Assembly (NCBI RefSeq): GCF_014529535.1
Contig: NW_023503493.1
Location: forward strand, 18,632,001 to 18,696,000
Length of the DNA stretch: 64,000 nt
Direction: 5' to 3'
Origin: Bradysia coprophila
Lineage: Eukaryota > Arthropoda > Insecta > Diptera > Sciaridae
Shown here piece after piece: positions 19,383 through 33,312 of the stretch. Positions within the stretch are counted from its first letter, which is position 1, and every line of letters begins with the position of its first letter. Position numbers and translations under genes: made by a program. Below the pieces are notes generated by a model. The model ran no database searches, was not told the origin of the DNA, and was given only the letters and a program-made list of their open reading frames with translations.

Positions 19383-19737
19383 GAATAAACCTCAGATAAA
19401 TTCTGTTGCAAGCCATAAAGTTAGTAGAAGTAAACTCCAGGAGACCCATATTTTTCAGTGTTTTCAACTTGTTTTTGGTCTTCAAACAGGCTGGAGCGAT
19501 GGAAATGAAATAAACCAAATCAAAATTACATGTTCAGTTCGAAATTGTCCTAAACCGAGCGATCATTCGTTTTGAAAATGTTGCTTTCCTCCTACTTCGT
19601 AGTAGGTGGAAAACCTCATTTCTTTGACTTCACAAAATGAACAGAAACTCAATTGCTTGCTACGAATATAGGTTTATAGTAAAGCAGATTTATTTTCACC
19701 AAAATTGGTTCAAGTTTCGGCGATATCACTCTTAATA
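19383..19737. repeat. Partial copy of the large foldback arm
   Basis: CTCAGATAAATTCTGTTGCA through TTTATAGTAAAGCAG aligns with 7013-7322, followed by a 50-bp block ending GATATCACTCTTAA that also lies at 8391-8432. The rest of 18936-20657 holds no feature I recognise. Confidence 0.8.
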
Positions 19738-20657
19738 CATCTTCAACAGTACGACCCACACACATTAAATTAATTGTATTTATGAATATTATTATTTGAA
19801 CACCGTAACTTAAATCCCGAGAAATGCAAATTGACAATGATAATTACCTATCAATTTCATATTGCAATGTAAACGAAATCATTCAAGTGTAATATTGGAG
19901 AAAATTTATATAGTTGAACTTGTACGCAATGTGCACTGTATAGAAGCCGGTTATATAGGCGCTGCTAATAACATAAGCAAAATTAGATGCGATACTTATT
20001 ATGGTGGATATTGAATGATGCTAGCATTTGAATGTTGTGGTACAGATATTGAGTTTACACAAGTAATGTGGTTTTTGTACTATAAAGTAGATGATATCAT
20101 TATACCACATTTGATATTTATCGGCCAGGTGCATACACCGTTGCTCCATCAGAACAATTTTTTTGTTTGTTTCAGAATTATCTAGTCCACAGATATGCTT
20201 CATGCAGTTGGAGTGTTAAAACAAAGAAAGTAAAAGATTCTGTATCAAATATTAAAATACCATATTTTAACATTTTTCTGAATAACAACAGAAGATACAG
20301 ATTTGGTGATACCGCCCAATTCCCAGATAAATGACTTGAGTTAATTTTTTGTGTACTTCAAATGCACTACACTCAATGAACATAGATTTGTATTGCAAAG
20401 TTTAAGCAGTACCGGAACCATATATGCTGATATTGATTTAATAATGGAAATATTATTATATAATTATACAACATGCCTTACTGAATACATATAATCAGCA
20501 TCATAACGCTTACATAAGCTTTGAGATCAGTGTAATTACCCCAAATGGATGCATAAACTGAATGCAATTGCAATTGAACTACAATGTGAATCAGAGACTA
20601 TTTTGGGAAATCAATTTCTCAGAAATTACTCCGAAATTTCTTGAGCGTATCAGATTA

Positions 20658-21737
20658 TAGTCCAGACGCTTGTGTCATCCTGTGGGATTCGAGGCTTTAA
20701 GATTTTCTGTGAATAGATTCTGGTAGAGTATCAAAAGTTGAAGAACTAAATTTTTTCTTGGGGTCGATGAACCGGTATTACCGGTAAAATTACCGTTTTA
20801 GTAAAAAACTAAGAATCGCTATAACTGAAGATAGAAGTGACTTTGTTAGGATTTCTTTTTTTTTTGTTAGAAAGGTACAATAATTACCTAAGTTTTATGG
20901 AAAAACTTTTTTTTTGAAAATTTCTGGATTTTTGATAGAAAACGACTCTCCAGATAAATCTATTTTTTTTAATTGGTGCTGTTGATGTATCTAAACCGAT
21001 ATAAAAGGTTTCCTGTTTAATGTTATTATTTTTTTGTTGCTAAAATTGAGACAACAACGGCAAAAAATAGTTCAAATTTCGTAAGTTTTGACCAATTGTT
21101 AACATTTTTGACTCGTCCGTCCCATATAGAAAAATTGTTTCGGATGTATTAACGTTAGTACTACCATTTTCTGTCGTTTTCCGGCTCATTTCAAATTTAA
21201 ATGTCACGAAATTCGAAAGGAAAGAGTGTAATTTGGTGCAAGAAAAATCTGATTGTGTATTAACCTCATTTTTCGCTCAATATCTCGGGTAAAATTTTTT
21301 TAATTACTTTCGGAACTTTTTTGGGTGTCGTTGGGACCTGTAGCTGTCGAATGAGCCTACTTGCACGAAATCCGATCGTAAGACATCGTCCAAAAATGGC
21401 GTCAAAGTCAGCGGTTTTTTTGTGTAGTGTCTACGGAAAATAATCATATTTCCGGCATTTTGTTTTTCCAAAAAAAAAGTTCTTCCATAAAACTTAGGTA
21501 ATTATTGTACCTTTCTAACAAAAAAAAAAGAAATCCGAAAAAAGTCACTTCTATCTCCAGTTATAGCGATTCTTAGTTTTTCACTAAAACGGTAATTTTA
21601 CCGGTAATACCGGTTCATCGAACTCAAGAAAAAAATGTAATTCTACAACTTTGATACTTTATCACAATCCATTTATCACAAATCTTAAAACCTCGAATCC
21701 CACAGAGCCACTTATCGTGACACAAGCGTCTGGACTG
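20658..21737. mobile_element. Foldback element flanked by TTA
   Basis: Inverted arms of about 280 bp begin AGTCCAGACGCTTGTGTCA and share ACCGGTATTACCGGTAAAAT and TACCTAAGTTTTATGGAA. TTA lies directly outside both ends (20655-20657, 21738-21740), as produced by PIF/Harbinger-type transposition. The interior has no transposase frame. Confidence 0.8.
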
Positions 21738-24700
21738 TTAACACGCAATTATTTTTCAACAGAATTAAAATAAGTTGAGCCAACTAATTTATTATAATTT
21801 AAAACCAAAGATTTTCGTCGAGTTCACGTCAAAAATAAAAGGGAAAGAAAAATGATCTGAAGTACTCCCCAAGGAATTATATGATAATACTAAATGTTAT
21901 GTTGTTGTTTTGCAACCTCTCTTCTTGTTAGACCGAAAAGATTATCATATTCAAGAAATTGGAATATACAATGAAATAGGCATTGATAGATCTAATCTTG
22001 GTAGTTTGTTTTGGGTACCATTTGGATCCCCTTCATATCGTAGGCACATATATTATACCATACCGTGATAATATATATCGAATATTATTCGATTCTCAGT
22101 TATTCTCGGTTGCAAAATGATAAATTATTTGATGCAAGTAAATTGATGTCGCCCAAATGAAATTGATGACTTATTTATTTCAATGGTAATTCAAGTCAAT
22201 TTAAAATTTACAGTTAATAATTTTGTAACACAAATTTTGCGCAAAGTGGAAATTGTAATAAATCAAATAGAAATTTTATGATATGGAATTTAAAATATTG
22301 AACATCCAGTACTGTATACATAGTATGATGAAACATGATGATGACCACTTTTAATTAATTTTGCATTTAATTTAATTTCGATATTTTATGCAAATATTTG
22401 ACAAGCCACCCAACAAATCCCATTAATTTTACATTTTCAAACTAAATTTTTGTTATGGATTGGACTCGGGATTGGATGTGAATATTTTGTTGATATGGTA
22501 ATGGTACAATGGGATTTTGTGGTTACAAGGCTGAAGTGATTGTAACAAATTCCTACTGGCATTCTTTCTGCTCTATCAATTCAATGTGACGAATTAGAAA
22601 AGCCACCATTTCAAAATCAATTTACGCCGATCGCAGGTAAAATTAAATTGATTTCTGAGAAGAGGCTTTTTGTAAAATTTAAATAAGGGAAAATGAATGC
22701 AATGTTAGTGACATATTTTAACCTTTTAATATTTAATCGGTAATTAATGTACCACACCAAAATAACCCTTTCATATAAAAAAAAAAACATTTACAACACA
22801 CATCTGTATTAAAACAAGTTGAACTTAGGTACATTCACAAAAACAGATCCAAAAATTCCATAATCCGAAATTCTAGAATTTAAACTTCAATTTGGGAGGT
22901 TTTTCATTTATTCTAAAAGTCCCATTACCTTTAATGATTTTTATGGTCGTGGAAGTTACATGCTTGAAAAGCTTCAATCGAAGCTTCAATTTTGAAAATT
23001 TACGTTTTAAGGGCAATTTTCTATAAAACGTAAATTGAATCTTTGTTGGCATTCAATAAATTCGATATCGTTTTGTAGTCATATTTTATGGCATATGAGC
23101 TTAACTAGACATTTTAGGGATGATTAGATAAACACAGTGTTCGATAATTTTGTACAATGTACATATAGAAATCAGTGTGAATTTCATGCATATATATCCC
23201 TTTGGCTTAACCCTAAAAACATAAAATACTAACATTGTTAACTGCAGTGACTGACATTGGGGTTTACCGAAATGGATTCTCTGATTTTCTCTTTATTTTA
23301 ACAACATATAACTATTTTTGAATCCGGATTCAGGGTGTTTGTAACCCTTTCTGGGTGCAAGGTGTTCGGAACAAAATTTTCTCTTTAATTTGACTGTAAA
23401 TAGAAGTTTTATTTTCCATCGATGCACACTTGTTTTCTGAAGCTTAGTTTTGTTAGCTTTATCTGTTCTAATCTCGTCGTAAAAGATATAATATGCTCAT
23501 ACATGTAATATCATCACGAATATCAACAATTGGAGATAACACACCCACCCAGAATACCCTTTGATGCAATTATTTCAAATTCGAAGTCATTTTGTCACTT
23601 TCATCAAATTTCTGCCGTTCACAAATAAATGGCACACATGTGTATACACTCGTATAGTTTAGCAGAAAAGCCACATATTGAAATTTAGATCGGGTGTCAT
23701 AAAAGTGTATAATCATTGTGTGTACCATACGTTACTTTTACGGTTATGGCTATGATTATTGTAAATTACAACGGATTGGGTATGATGTGACGGTTTTGGT
23801 GTGTGTTGTGTGTAGTGTGTACTACTACAGTATTCAACCCATTCCTGGTTTACAACTTTTCTAAATTGAATATCGCCTGGGTATTATGGTGGTCGCAAAT
23901 ATTTGCCAATTCTATTCATATAGCGGGAAGTTTTATTAGATTGAAAACCATAGTACGATGTGCAATTGTGTGTACACACGTACAGATTAAATTTTAAAAT
24001 GTTCAAAATAGTTGAATATATTAGCAAAGCGTGGGGTTATTTTCATCGTCCACAAAATGAACTCTGCCAATTGGAATTGAAATCCTGTTGTTGTTTTATT
24101 GTGCGTCGTCAAATGTAATGAGCCAATGAAATGAAATGACGACTATTGTCAGCGCCATAATAAATTTTTACACGTAAACGTAAAGTTGCTCAGATGTTGA
24201 CATGGAGTTGAGGCTGATCGAGTTTGTTCCATCGAGAGTAGTCACTGGAAAGCAATAATTCCTGTTTTCCGCAGAGCGATGGAGCAGTACTATTGTTTCA
24301 ATAGAAAAGTTATCAATCAGAAGAAAAAAGATAAAAGGATAAAAGAAGAAAGATCTCTCTCTAACATTGTCAACATTGCCCTGAACAAAAATAAAGTTTT
24401 ACCGAAAATGCACCCAAAAATTGATCGCTGTTCTGAATAGAGGGACCCTAGAGGAGTTCAAAACGATGGTCCGTTAAGCTGGACCAGATGCTTCCCCAGC
24501 CCATACAATTTTTTCCTTAGTGTTTACTTCATTTCAAATTTTTCAAAAATTTAAAACTTTTTTAAAATCTTTCAAAAATTTAAATTTTTTTTTAATTTTT
24601 TAAAATTTTCATTTTTCATTTGAAAGTTTTTCAAATTTTTTTATGAAAAGCATTTTAAAGGAAAATGAGATAATCATCGAGATTTTTATGGATTTATTTT

Positions 24701-24866
24701 TTCAGGTATTCATGAGTACTTTTGTAATTAATAAAGTGTGCAACGGTTATTGCTTTTTGGGAAAAAGTGTGATCGCGAAATTTCGCGGTTTTCGCGTTTT
24801 CGGATGGATATAAATTGCGCCCAAATAACATAACAAAAAATCAAACCAAACTTCCAAAACAACTGA
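21738..24866. other. No gene recognised
   Basis: AT-rich. A short hairpin lies near 22996-23040 (AATTTACGTTTTA/TAAAACGTAAATT) and A/T-rich low-complexity sequence at 24530-24640. Nothing else is supportable. Confidence 0.5.
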
Positions 24867-25304
24867 TATCAGTCAAAAATACTCAAAGAGTAAAAGTGAC
24901 GCAAGTCCCTGGGCATACTTCCAAAACAACTGATATCGCTGTAGATGACGCATTCTGCGTTTGTACGCAAAAATTGTCAAAGTAAAAATTAGGCCAAAAA
25001 AATTCTAGAAGAAAAATTTTACCAAAAAAAATTTGCGTCACAAGTAACAGATGTTGAGGAAATTACTATAAAGAAAATACGTCCTGAAAGAATGTACAAA
25101 TGAAAAGTAGCCGAATCATCTGCCACTTTGTGACGCAAAATTTTTTTGGTAAAATTTTTCTTCTAGAATTTTTTTGCCATAATTTTTGCTTTGACAATTT
25201 TTGCGTACAAGCGCAGAATGCGTCACCTACAGCGATATCAGTTGTTTTGGAAGTATGCCCAGGGACTTGTGTCACTTTTACTCTTTGAGTGTTTTTGACT
25301 GATA
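24867..25304. mobile_element. Palindromic MITE-like element
   Basis: Arms of about 180 bp start TATCAGTCAAAAA and include GGGCATACTTCCAAAACAAC and TTCTAGAAGAAAAATTTTAC, paired around a loop near 25030-25115. Frames on both strands here are palindrome artefacts. A decayed partial relative lies near 43160-43260. Confidence 0.8.
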
Positions 25305-28300
25305 CTAAGTAACTTAACTTAACTAGTAAGTAACTAACACCCAGTAATGACAAAAGGATCCAGCACCTCTGTCATTTCTTGTTAACAAAAAGAACATTGT
25401 ATTCAGTGCACTTAAATGATTATTCATTTTATCCGAGTCCCTAACAATAGCATTTTTATTATTTTGTCTATTAAAAAGAATAATTTTTAGACTTTAATAG
25501 TGTTTGGCATTTATGAAATACAGACTTAACTCAATTTAATCATATTATAGAATCACCCTATAACAGTGTGTAGGGGATGTGGCCTAGAGTTCATAACTGG
25601 TGTACGGTTTCTATCTGTTTCATTGTGACGCCAAAAAAGCAATTCTTTTTTTCGTTTCCTTTTTTTTGTGTTATAGCAATGGAACATCGTTAATATTGAT
25701 GACAACATATTTATCATTGCTTTCATTCTGACAGAGGAAATGTATGCATATGAATTCAAACGATTTACACACACTTCTAATTCTGGTAGCGAATGCATAT
25801 TGGTAATGTGAAAAATTGCTTATAATTTTTCTCGGTTGTATTCAAATGCGATTTGGTACTAGAATAGGTGCCGTTTATACAATGCTAACTTACCTAATAT
25901 AGTGAGAGTGAATTTTAATAACAAGAGTAAAAACGTTTAGCACACAACCAAATCATGCTCTTCCATAATTTTCCTCCATAAATATGTCCGTAGTACCTTG
26001 CATCTTATGGTAAGCAAGTATTTCCGAATCATTAGTCGAACCCTCAGGTCATATCACTTTCCACAGACAATGGTTATCTTCATCAAAATGTTTATCAACT
26101 TTTCCGTCTCATTAGCACAGCTTCTTTCGATTTCGTTTCAACGACTCTCTTAAGTCGCAAAAGCTGGACACTCCAATAATACCCCTAATAATGACAGCGA
26201 CGTATTTATGATTATTCTTCACAAAGCGAAATCTGCTAAATCTGACCAAATCAACAGAAACGCCTTCATCTCCACAGCTACACATCCTTGAGTGTATTTA
26301 TGATGGCATTTGAACCGACAATGGTATAACAAAAACAGGAAAAATAATATAAAATTTTATTCGTTGTACGTTACGGTCTGGCAGTACAAGGAAAAGAAAT
26401 CTTTCGTCTCATTTGAACGAAAATAATAAGCTCGATAAAGTACTCTTCAGGCCTGTAATAATACAATAAAGACATTGCCTTCTTATATGCATTTATATAT
26501 AACGTTGTATTCATCAGAAATGTTTCAATTGTACGTAGAACATCGAAAGTATAATGATGACAGGGCACCCAAACATCTTGAGCTAAAATATGTGTTTTAA
26601 TCTTGTCTATGATGTTATGCTAACGCATCATTGTCTTTCATTATACGAAAAGTAAACGAGGATTCTCAATTATTTATAGCCATTGACATTCTGCGTTATA
26701 TTCACCATCACCCCCCGAAATACCCACTGACGACGACATTAGGAATTATCAGCGTTAAGCCGTCTTTTGTTTCCATGGAACGATGGTCAAATGACTACTT
26801 GTAGTGTCCGATATAATGTCTTTTGTTTGGGCCACATTTATTCGCTTCACCCTCCCGATAAAAATTGGTAACAAAATAATTTTCATCTACAGATTTTGTG
26901 GAGAGATTGACTGATCTTTCCATTTTATTTTTTTGAATTCACGTTAACATAAATACAATAGACAATTGAATGGGTCTGTTGGTGAAATGGTCGAGGGGAA
27001 TTAATTATTTATTGAATTTAATTAATTTTCGAGTACAGAGGTAGAACACACTTTCAGCTTAATGGTATTTGGTTTTGTTATACGAAAGGATTTATCACTC
27101 CTGTTTAGTATACGGATGACTTGGACAATTTGGTTTGAATGGTCTCTGCTAAAAATTTATTTGTTTATGTCGTTGTGGTTGCGTGTTACATTACTTTGCC
27201 TTGATTAGAATGTACAATCTGGAAGGTAGGTCATGTAGTCTTAACCTTTAGAAACGTTATTTGAGGCGGAATTAGATCACGATAAATTAGCGTGTTCATA
27301 ATTCTTCTATAAAGATGTTTGTGTTGTAAGAAATTAGTATAAAAAGGGAAGTAAGCATCTGGAAGAATATGGGGACATTATTGTTGATCGACCCTGATGA
27401 CTGGCGAACATTACCAATAATACTGACATTTTTGAACTAGGCAATACCGCATTAGGTGTTCTTGTTCTTTATTATGTATCTTATGTAAAACGTAATCAAC
27501 AACTCTTCCTAACACTTGCTCATTTATCGCACATAGTGAAGCTATTCCTTTAACTAATATAAATGCTATAAAACTGAAAAAGGAAATGGAAAACAAAGCG
27601 CTCTTTCTATTTTCTTTTATCTACTCTATCGCAAAATAAAATTTATATTTCTTTCGAATACATTTTCACATAGATAAAGGTGTGATTTATACACGACATA
27701 TTTTCTAGCAATAAAATTTTCATTTGACTTTGGTTATGGTTATGTATTCAAGCATTTTTATGTAGAAAATGTTTGTTAGATACATGCGAGTGCAACTTGA
27801 GAGTGAAATGAAAATATAAAGAAAAATGGAAAAAGGAAAGAAAATTCTTTTTACACAATAAACAAAGAGAGGATGCGAATTACATCACATTTATAGTCGA
27901 GCTTTTCTGGTTTCTCTATTTTTAAAGCAGAGATAGTAGTGGAGTGGTGTTTATGTGGAGAATTTTCACAATAGAATTTTTTGGTACATAATGGAAATTG
28001 TACGTAATATTAGATGATTCATATGGGAAGTTTTCACAATATGAAAAAAACTTATTGGATTTCAGTCAATCCATTACATAAAATACTTGCTATCAATGAC
28101 TCGTTCTTGTGCGCAATGTTTAAAAAAATTATAATTTATTCATTGAAAAACTATATTTTATGCGGATGTGGATTTGGGAATTACTAGACGTTCATTTCGT
28201 TGTGTGTGTTCCTTGCTCATTCAAAGTAATGAGACTGTTTTCGATTATACATCCGTAGAAGCAGCCAATTCGAGTAAAAAGAAAAATGAAATAAAACTGT

Positions 28301-31300
28301 TTCGTGTGCACATTCTTCGATAATAAAATTGAATTAACGATGAAAAAAGGAAGAAGCTTAACATAATCTTATTATAATGTAGCACCCCTTACGAAGAAAA
28401 TTAAAATTTAACTTTATGTACTTGATACCAACTAGAGCAGAAATTCAATAATGAAAAGTGCTTTACGACCTGATGTTCCATAATGCATAATTTTAGATAA
28501 ACGTCACGATGAGCAGAATATACGTAGAAATATTTTCAACCGGCGTACATGAGTGATGGTATCGACGTTTTAGCATGTAGATTTTTGTAATAAAGAAATA
28601 ACAATTAACAATTACGAATCGCCTCAATTTACCTAGACCTTGACCAGCTTGTTTTTTTCATATTCAAATTTTCTATACAAACTAGAAGGTCGCACGACGT
28701 TTGAGGTGTTCTTTAAGCAATTACATTATTACATACTACATGATAATGTGGTGATTGTTTATATCTACAGAATTGCTTTATGTCTGCCTCCGAAATTGGT
28801 ACAAAGGAAACGATATCATTTATTATAGAAGACCATTTTCGGTTAAATCATTCATGCCTTTGATGTCACTCTTTGATAATGAGCATAAGCTTAAATTTAA
28901 AAAAACGGGAATATTAAACTTATTCGCTGTACGTTCAAGAAATTGGTGTTCACGACACCTTAGTCTACTATTTTGTCGGAATGTTTGAAATTAAGTTCCA
29001 ATTAATGATGCAAAACCTAATATCGAAATATATTCCAACGAGAAAGCGTTTTATTTAAATTCAATATTTACGACGACTTTTTATCGGCATCATATCAACG
29101 AAAGAACATATTTAATGATCTTTTTTAGCACAACGGAGCAATTCGGTTGGAACTCAATGAATATCCATGTATTCTCCCTGTTCAAAGGAAGCTCAATTTT
29201 ATTTGATTTTATGTCGATACGGCAGTCAGGCAGGCTAATATGCACACACTTTATGTGAATGTAGATTTTTACGAGTTGACTGAATAATTTTACACTCGAA
29301 GTTTATAAAGGAATGTCTATCCAATTATTTAGACATGGAAAAACGCTGGAATGTGCCATGAAACACTACCAATCGCGTGTACATTCCACAATATATTCAT
29401 CTAATTTCTAATGGCTGGAAAAAAGAATGTTAATAGCAGGAAAAACCCATAAAACCCCTTAATCACGGATAAATTCCTTCATATTTTCCGCTCTACCATG
29501 GCAAACTCATCAACATTCTTCTTTTCACATTCTTGTTTTTGTTTAATTTAACTCGATATTTATTACCAAACCGACAAAAAAGTTTCGAATTACCAAGATT
29601 GAAATAATGAAAACATAAACAGAAATTCGTTTCCATTCGATTAAGTTTTCCAACTCGAAAATTCACACATCTCTCGGTTTACCTGTTGAAATTAAATACT
29701 TTAAGCGTAGAGTGAAAATGTATTCGATATCAGAGGTATAATTTAACTGACCCTTCGGTCATTTAAAACGTCTTAATGGATGTATTTTGCACCCCTAAAC
29801 GACCCTTATACCTATGTTGGTATATTAGTTATTGAGAATATAGTGGTAATTATTTTAAATGAGAACATGAAAACGACTTCAAGCAATGCTTTCTGAGTTA
29901 TGTGAAATGTGATGTATATTAACATTAGGAAAGGCTATGAATAAATTAATTTTCATTCGAATTACCTAAAAAGATATGTGCTGTATTGGACAATTTAACC
30001 ACCTCGTTTGTTTTTTATTATTCATCTTGGTGTTCCTATACATTCACCATCTTAGCAGTTGAAATACAGAAATTGTTTTTTAATGTTTTCTGAATGGGAG
30101 GGAATTTGTAACGGAGAAAAAAAATGTGATTTAGGTTTTATGGTCGTACATCGTTACATTGCATTAAGATGAAAGGTATATTTACGATTAAAGCGAAACA
30201 ATCCTTTGGTCGTTTGTTTGAACCGGACAAAACATAAATTTATTTCAATTCTAATGGACTGAAAATAAATTATGAGCTCAAATGTACAATTTCTTTGAAT
30301 CAAAAATTATATTGTGTAACAATAAAGATTGTCAATTCAGCAACGGTCTTTTTTGATATACTGTGAGAATCGCACTAATAAAAATTACGGGTAAGCAAAT
30401 ACAAATTTTGGTTTGATTTGGAGGGCTATAACTTTAGTTTGCTTTTGCTTAAGATTTATCTCAGCTGTTATAGATTGCACAAAATCTAAATTTTTGTTAG
30501 AACTAATGTTCGGAACTGACTTGATAGATTATTATGTAAAATTGTTATCTTATCTCGAATTTTCTGAAATGTCTGATCAAATGCTTTTCGTATCGTGTAG
30601 TCTGATTAGTGCAATTGGTGACGGTTTGAAATCGTGGCCTTGTGAGGGGTTGATATTCACATAAATGCGTGACATTTCGCCCATTATTTTTCTATTTCTG
30701 ACAGCTTCTACGGATGTCTTCATCTCATTCTCTGCAGCATCCTGTAAATGATTGGCATTAGGTGGTAGGTTGTCACCTCATTCTATCGAATAAATGGCAA
30801 CTGTTATTGCCTTAAGTAGACATTGTATCACATTAATTTGTAATTAAATATCCCATGGTTTCAACATGTACTTAAGACAATAATGAATAATGAAGAATCT
30901 ACACACATAGGAGTAGTAGTTCATTACATATATCGCGAAGGGTAATTCAAATTTAGAAGTATCAATTTTACAAGTGCATATGCATAGCCGCAGATGTTTA
31001 GATCGAAACTGAAACTCAGTTAATGACGCCTCTTAAAGCTAAGTTTATTATACATGAATATATCCGCTGTTATAATGTTAGGAGTTCTTACGATTGAATA
31101 GTATCTGCGTTTTAATTTTCGTATCAGTTAGTCTTTTTTCTCGTAATTCCATTGTTGGAGAAAATAATGTGATACGTTCCGTTTGTTTGGTGTGCATTCT
31201 GTTTGTTCCGTAAAATCATTAGTGAATTGTTAAATTAAGTGTGAAACTCATTTCAAAAGTAATTTATAGTTTTTTAAGCATCCACGACCATATACTTAAA

Positions 31301-31527
31301 GTTTTCGTTGTACCTATTATAACGAATAAAACTTAATATTTTCACAAATAGAGATAGTGTTTAATGCATCTTACTTCCTCGTGATAAATTTTAATGTCTC
31401 TTAAAACTCGAAATATCTTCCACTTTTATTCATTTTGTTGTTGAGTTTACGAATATTTGTTAATGTGGAAAAGGGGTTTTCGCTGAGGATAATAAATTCG
31501 AATATTCCAATCTTTCAGTTTTGTATA
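25305..31527. other. No gene recognised
   Basis: Over 6 kb of AT-rich sequence with only short random frames and no repeats that I could link to the families elsewhere. It could be intergenic or a large intron. Confidence 0.5.
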
Positions 31528-31678
31528 CACTCGCGGAATTTTGAAAACCGACACATTTTCTGTTTTGTGTTTTACTGGCCTTTTCGTAAATTTTGCCTGT
31601 ATTTTTATATGGAGAAATCAGAGACTCAAGTATAACACAGAAACAGAAAATGCGTGGGTTTTCAAAATTCCGCTCGTG
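31528..31678. mobile_element. Short MITE flanked by TA
   Basis: About 50-bp inverted arms sharing GCGGAATTTTGAAAACC, with TA at 31526-31527 and 31679-31680, consistent with a Tc1/mariner derivative. Confidence 0.75.
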
Positions 31679-31805
31679 TAAATAAAAGTTATTGCTTACA
31701 AACCTTTTTTAAAGCTAATATGTTCATCAGGATTGAGATGTGAATGTAAGCAAAATAATTTCGTTACGAATTTTCGGAAAACCTGCGTTTCGTTTTTTAT
31801 GTCAG

Positions 31806-31910
31806 CTATGTTTACATAGCAACGCAAAAGAGACCTAATTCAAACTTGACTGAAGAACAAAAGAAAAATTCGGATTAGGTCTCCTTCGCGTCGTTATGCG
31901 TAGGTACAGT
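31806..31910. repeat. Imperfect inverted repeat
   Basis: GAGACCTAAT and surrounding sequence at the left pairs with ATTAGGTCTC and surroundings at the right, with several mismatches in the outer arms. Probably an old MITE. Confidence 0.6.
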
Positions 31911-32535
31911 AAAAGTTATGAAATGTTGATAAAAACGTACAACTTTACATGAAGGAAATTCGCGCGAAGGTAAACGAATGCGTCAGCTGAAAATTTTTTA
32001 TTTTTTAACTCGATGGATTTTGATCAAACAAAACTTTCTAAGATTTCAGTTGGTTAACTCAAAGATATTTCCATCGTTTTAGTCAGTTAAGGAAAGATTC
32101 GGCACGACCATTAATATCTAATAAAAGTTGAGAAATATTAAATAAAATATCAACCAAGCGATTCATTTCTTGAAAGCCACTCGTATTATTTTGCTTTCTA
32201 CATAGATCTTTTTTCGCAAAATAAAACATTTTTTAAGGAAAAAAACATTCTTTCAGTGAAAATGAACCACAGCAAAATAGAGGGGTTAATATTGTTATAG
32301 AAGGGAATATGTTGTTGTGTTCATTTTTCTATCGTTTTATTTTGAGCCATAAACTATTGATTATTAATATCGATGTGTGACTATCTCTTCTCTTGCACAA
32401 ATGTAATGCTGCTCCTCAATTTATTATTGGAAATAAAGGATTTTTTTTCATTGACAGTTATTGGGTAATTTTAGATTGAAAAATGATTATTTTGTTGCAT
32501 TGTTTTCGCCTAGGCCATTTATTTACTCAATTTTT

Positions 32536-33133
32536 AGCCCCGTACGAAGTACTGGGGGCTTATAAGATTAATATGCCGTTTGTAACACGTCGAATTGGAA
32601 GCAGACAGTAAGGGCAAAGCATTTGGTTATGTTCATAGATGACGAATCCGCAATAAAAAAAATGTTCGTCCGTCCGTCCGTCTGTGACCCCTCTAGCTTG
32701 AGCAAATCACAACCTTTTTTCAAAATTCTTTTTTTCCCCGATTGGTATCGACAAAAGTAAGGTCAAGTTCGAAAATGGGCATGGTAGGGTCGGCCCTTCC
32801 AGAGCAAGGGCCCTATAGGTGTTTTTCAGTCTTTCGACTATATCTACCGAAATACACACGCAATAGCTGCTTGTGATATATCAAATGAAAGGTATTGGCA
32901 TTGTTTTTGTGTAGGATGCAACGCGAGCTTGTTGGGGGGGGGGGGCTCAAAGGTCGTTACTCGGCCCTAAGTGTTTTTTGCACATAAATCGAGTAAATCT
33001 CATCCGATTTTGCTAGATTTTGTTTCATTTGAGAGATAATTGAATACCCAATAGAAAGTTGGCAAAAAATTTTGGGTTTCTAAAATAATATCGTAAATTG
33101 TTGGTTTTATTTGAGAGGTACTTCGTACGGGCT
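32536..33133. mobile_element. Non-autonomous element with GTACGAAGTAC termini
   Basis: AGCCCCGTACGAAGTAC at the left is matched by GTACTTCGTACGGGCT at the right. The interior has TAACACGTCGAATTGGAAGC, a TCCG microsatellite (32668-32682) and a run of 12 G (32934-32945). No ORF. Confidence 0.7.
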
Positions 33134-33219
33134 TTTCGTAATTGCGCTATGCGCAATTTTAAAAATGAACACTTTCAGTAAATTTGACCATGCCCAACTT
33201 GACTTGCATTTTGGTAACA

Positions 33220-33312
33220 GACGCATTAGAGGGTTGTAGACGTATTAGGGTTCCGGGCGTATTACGGCTACGGACGTATTATGGTTACGGACGAAATAGG
33301 ATTACGGGTCGT
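33220..33312. repeat. Degenerate 18-20-bp minisatellite
   Basis: Five units related to ACGTATTAGGGTTACGG. A frame crosses it (33184-33369) but shows no gene features. Confidence 0.75.

Noticed and set aside
24867..25304. Opposing frames 25066-25353 and 25100-25288
   Set aside because: Palindrome artefacts of the MITE-like element.
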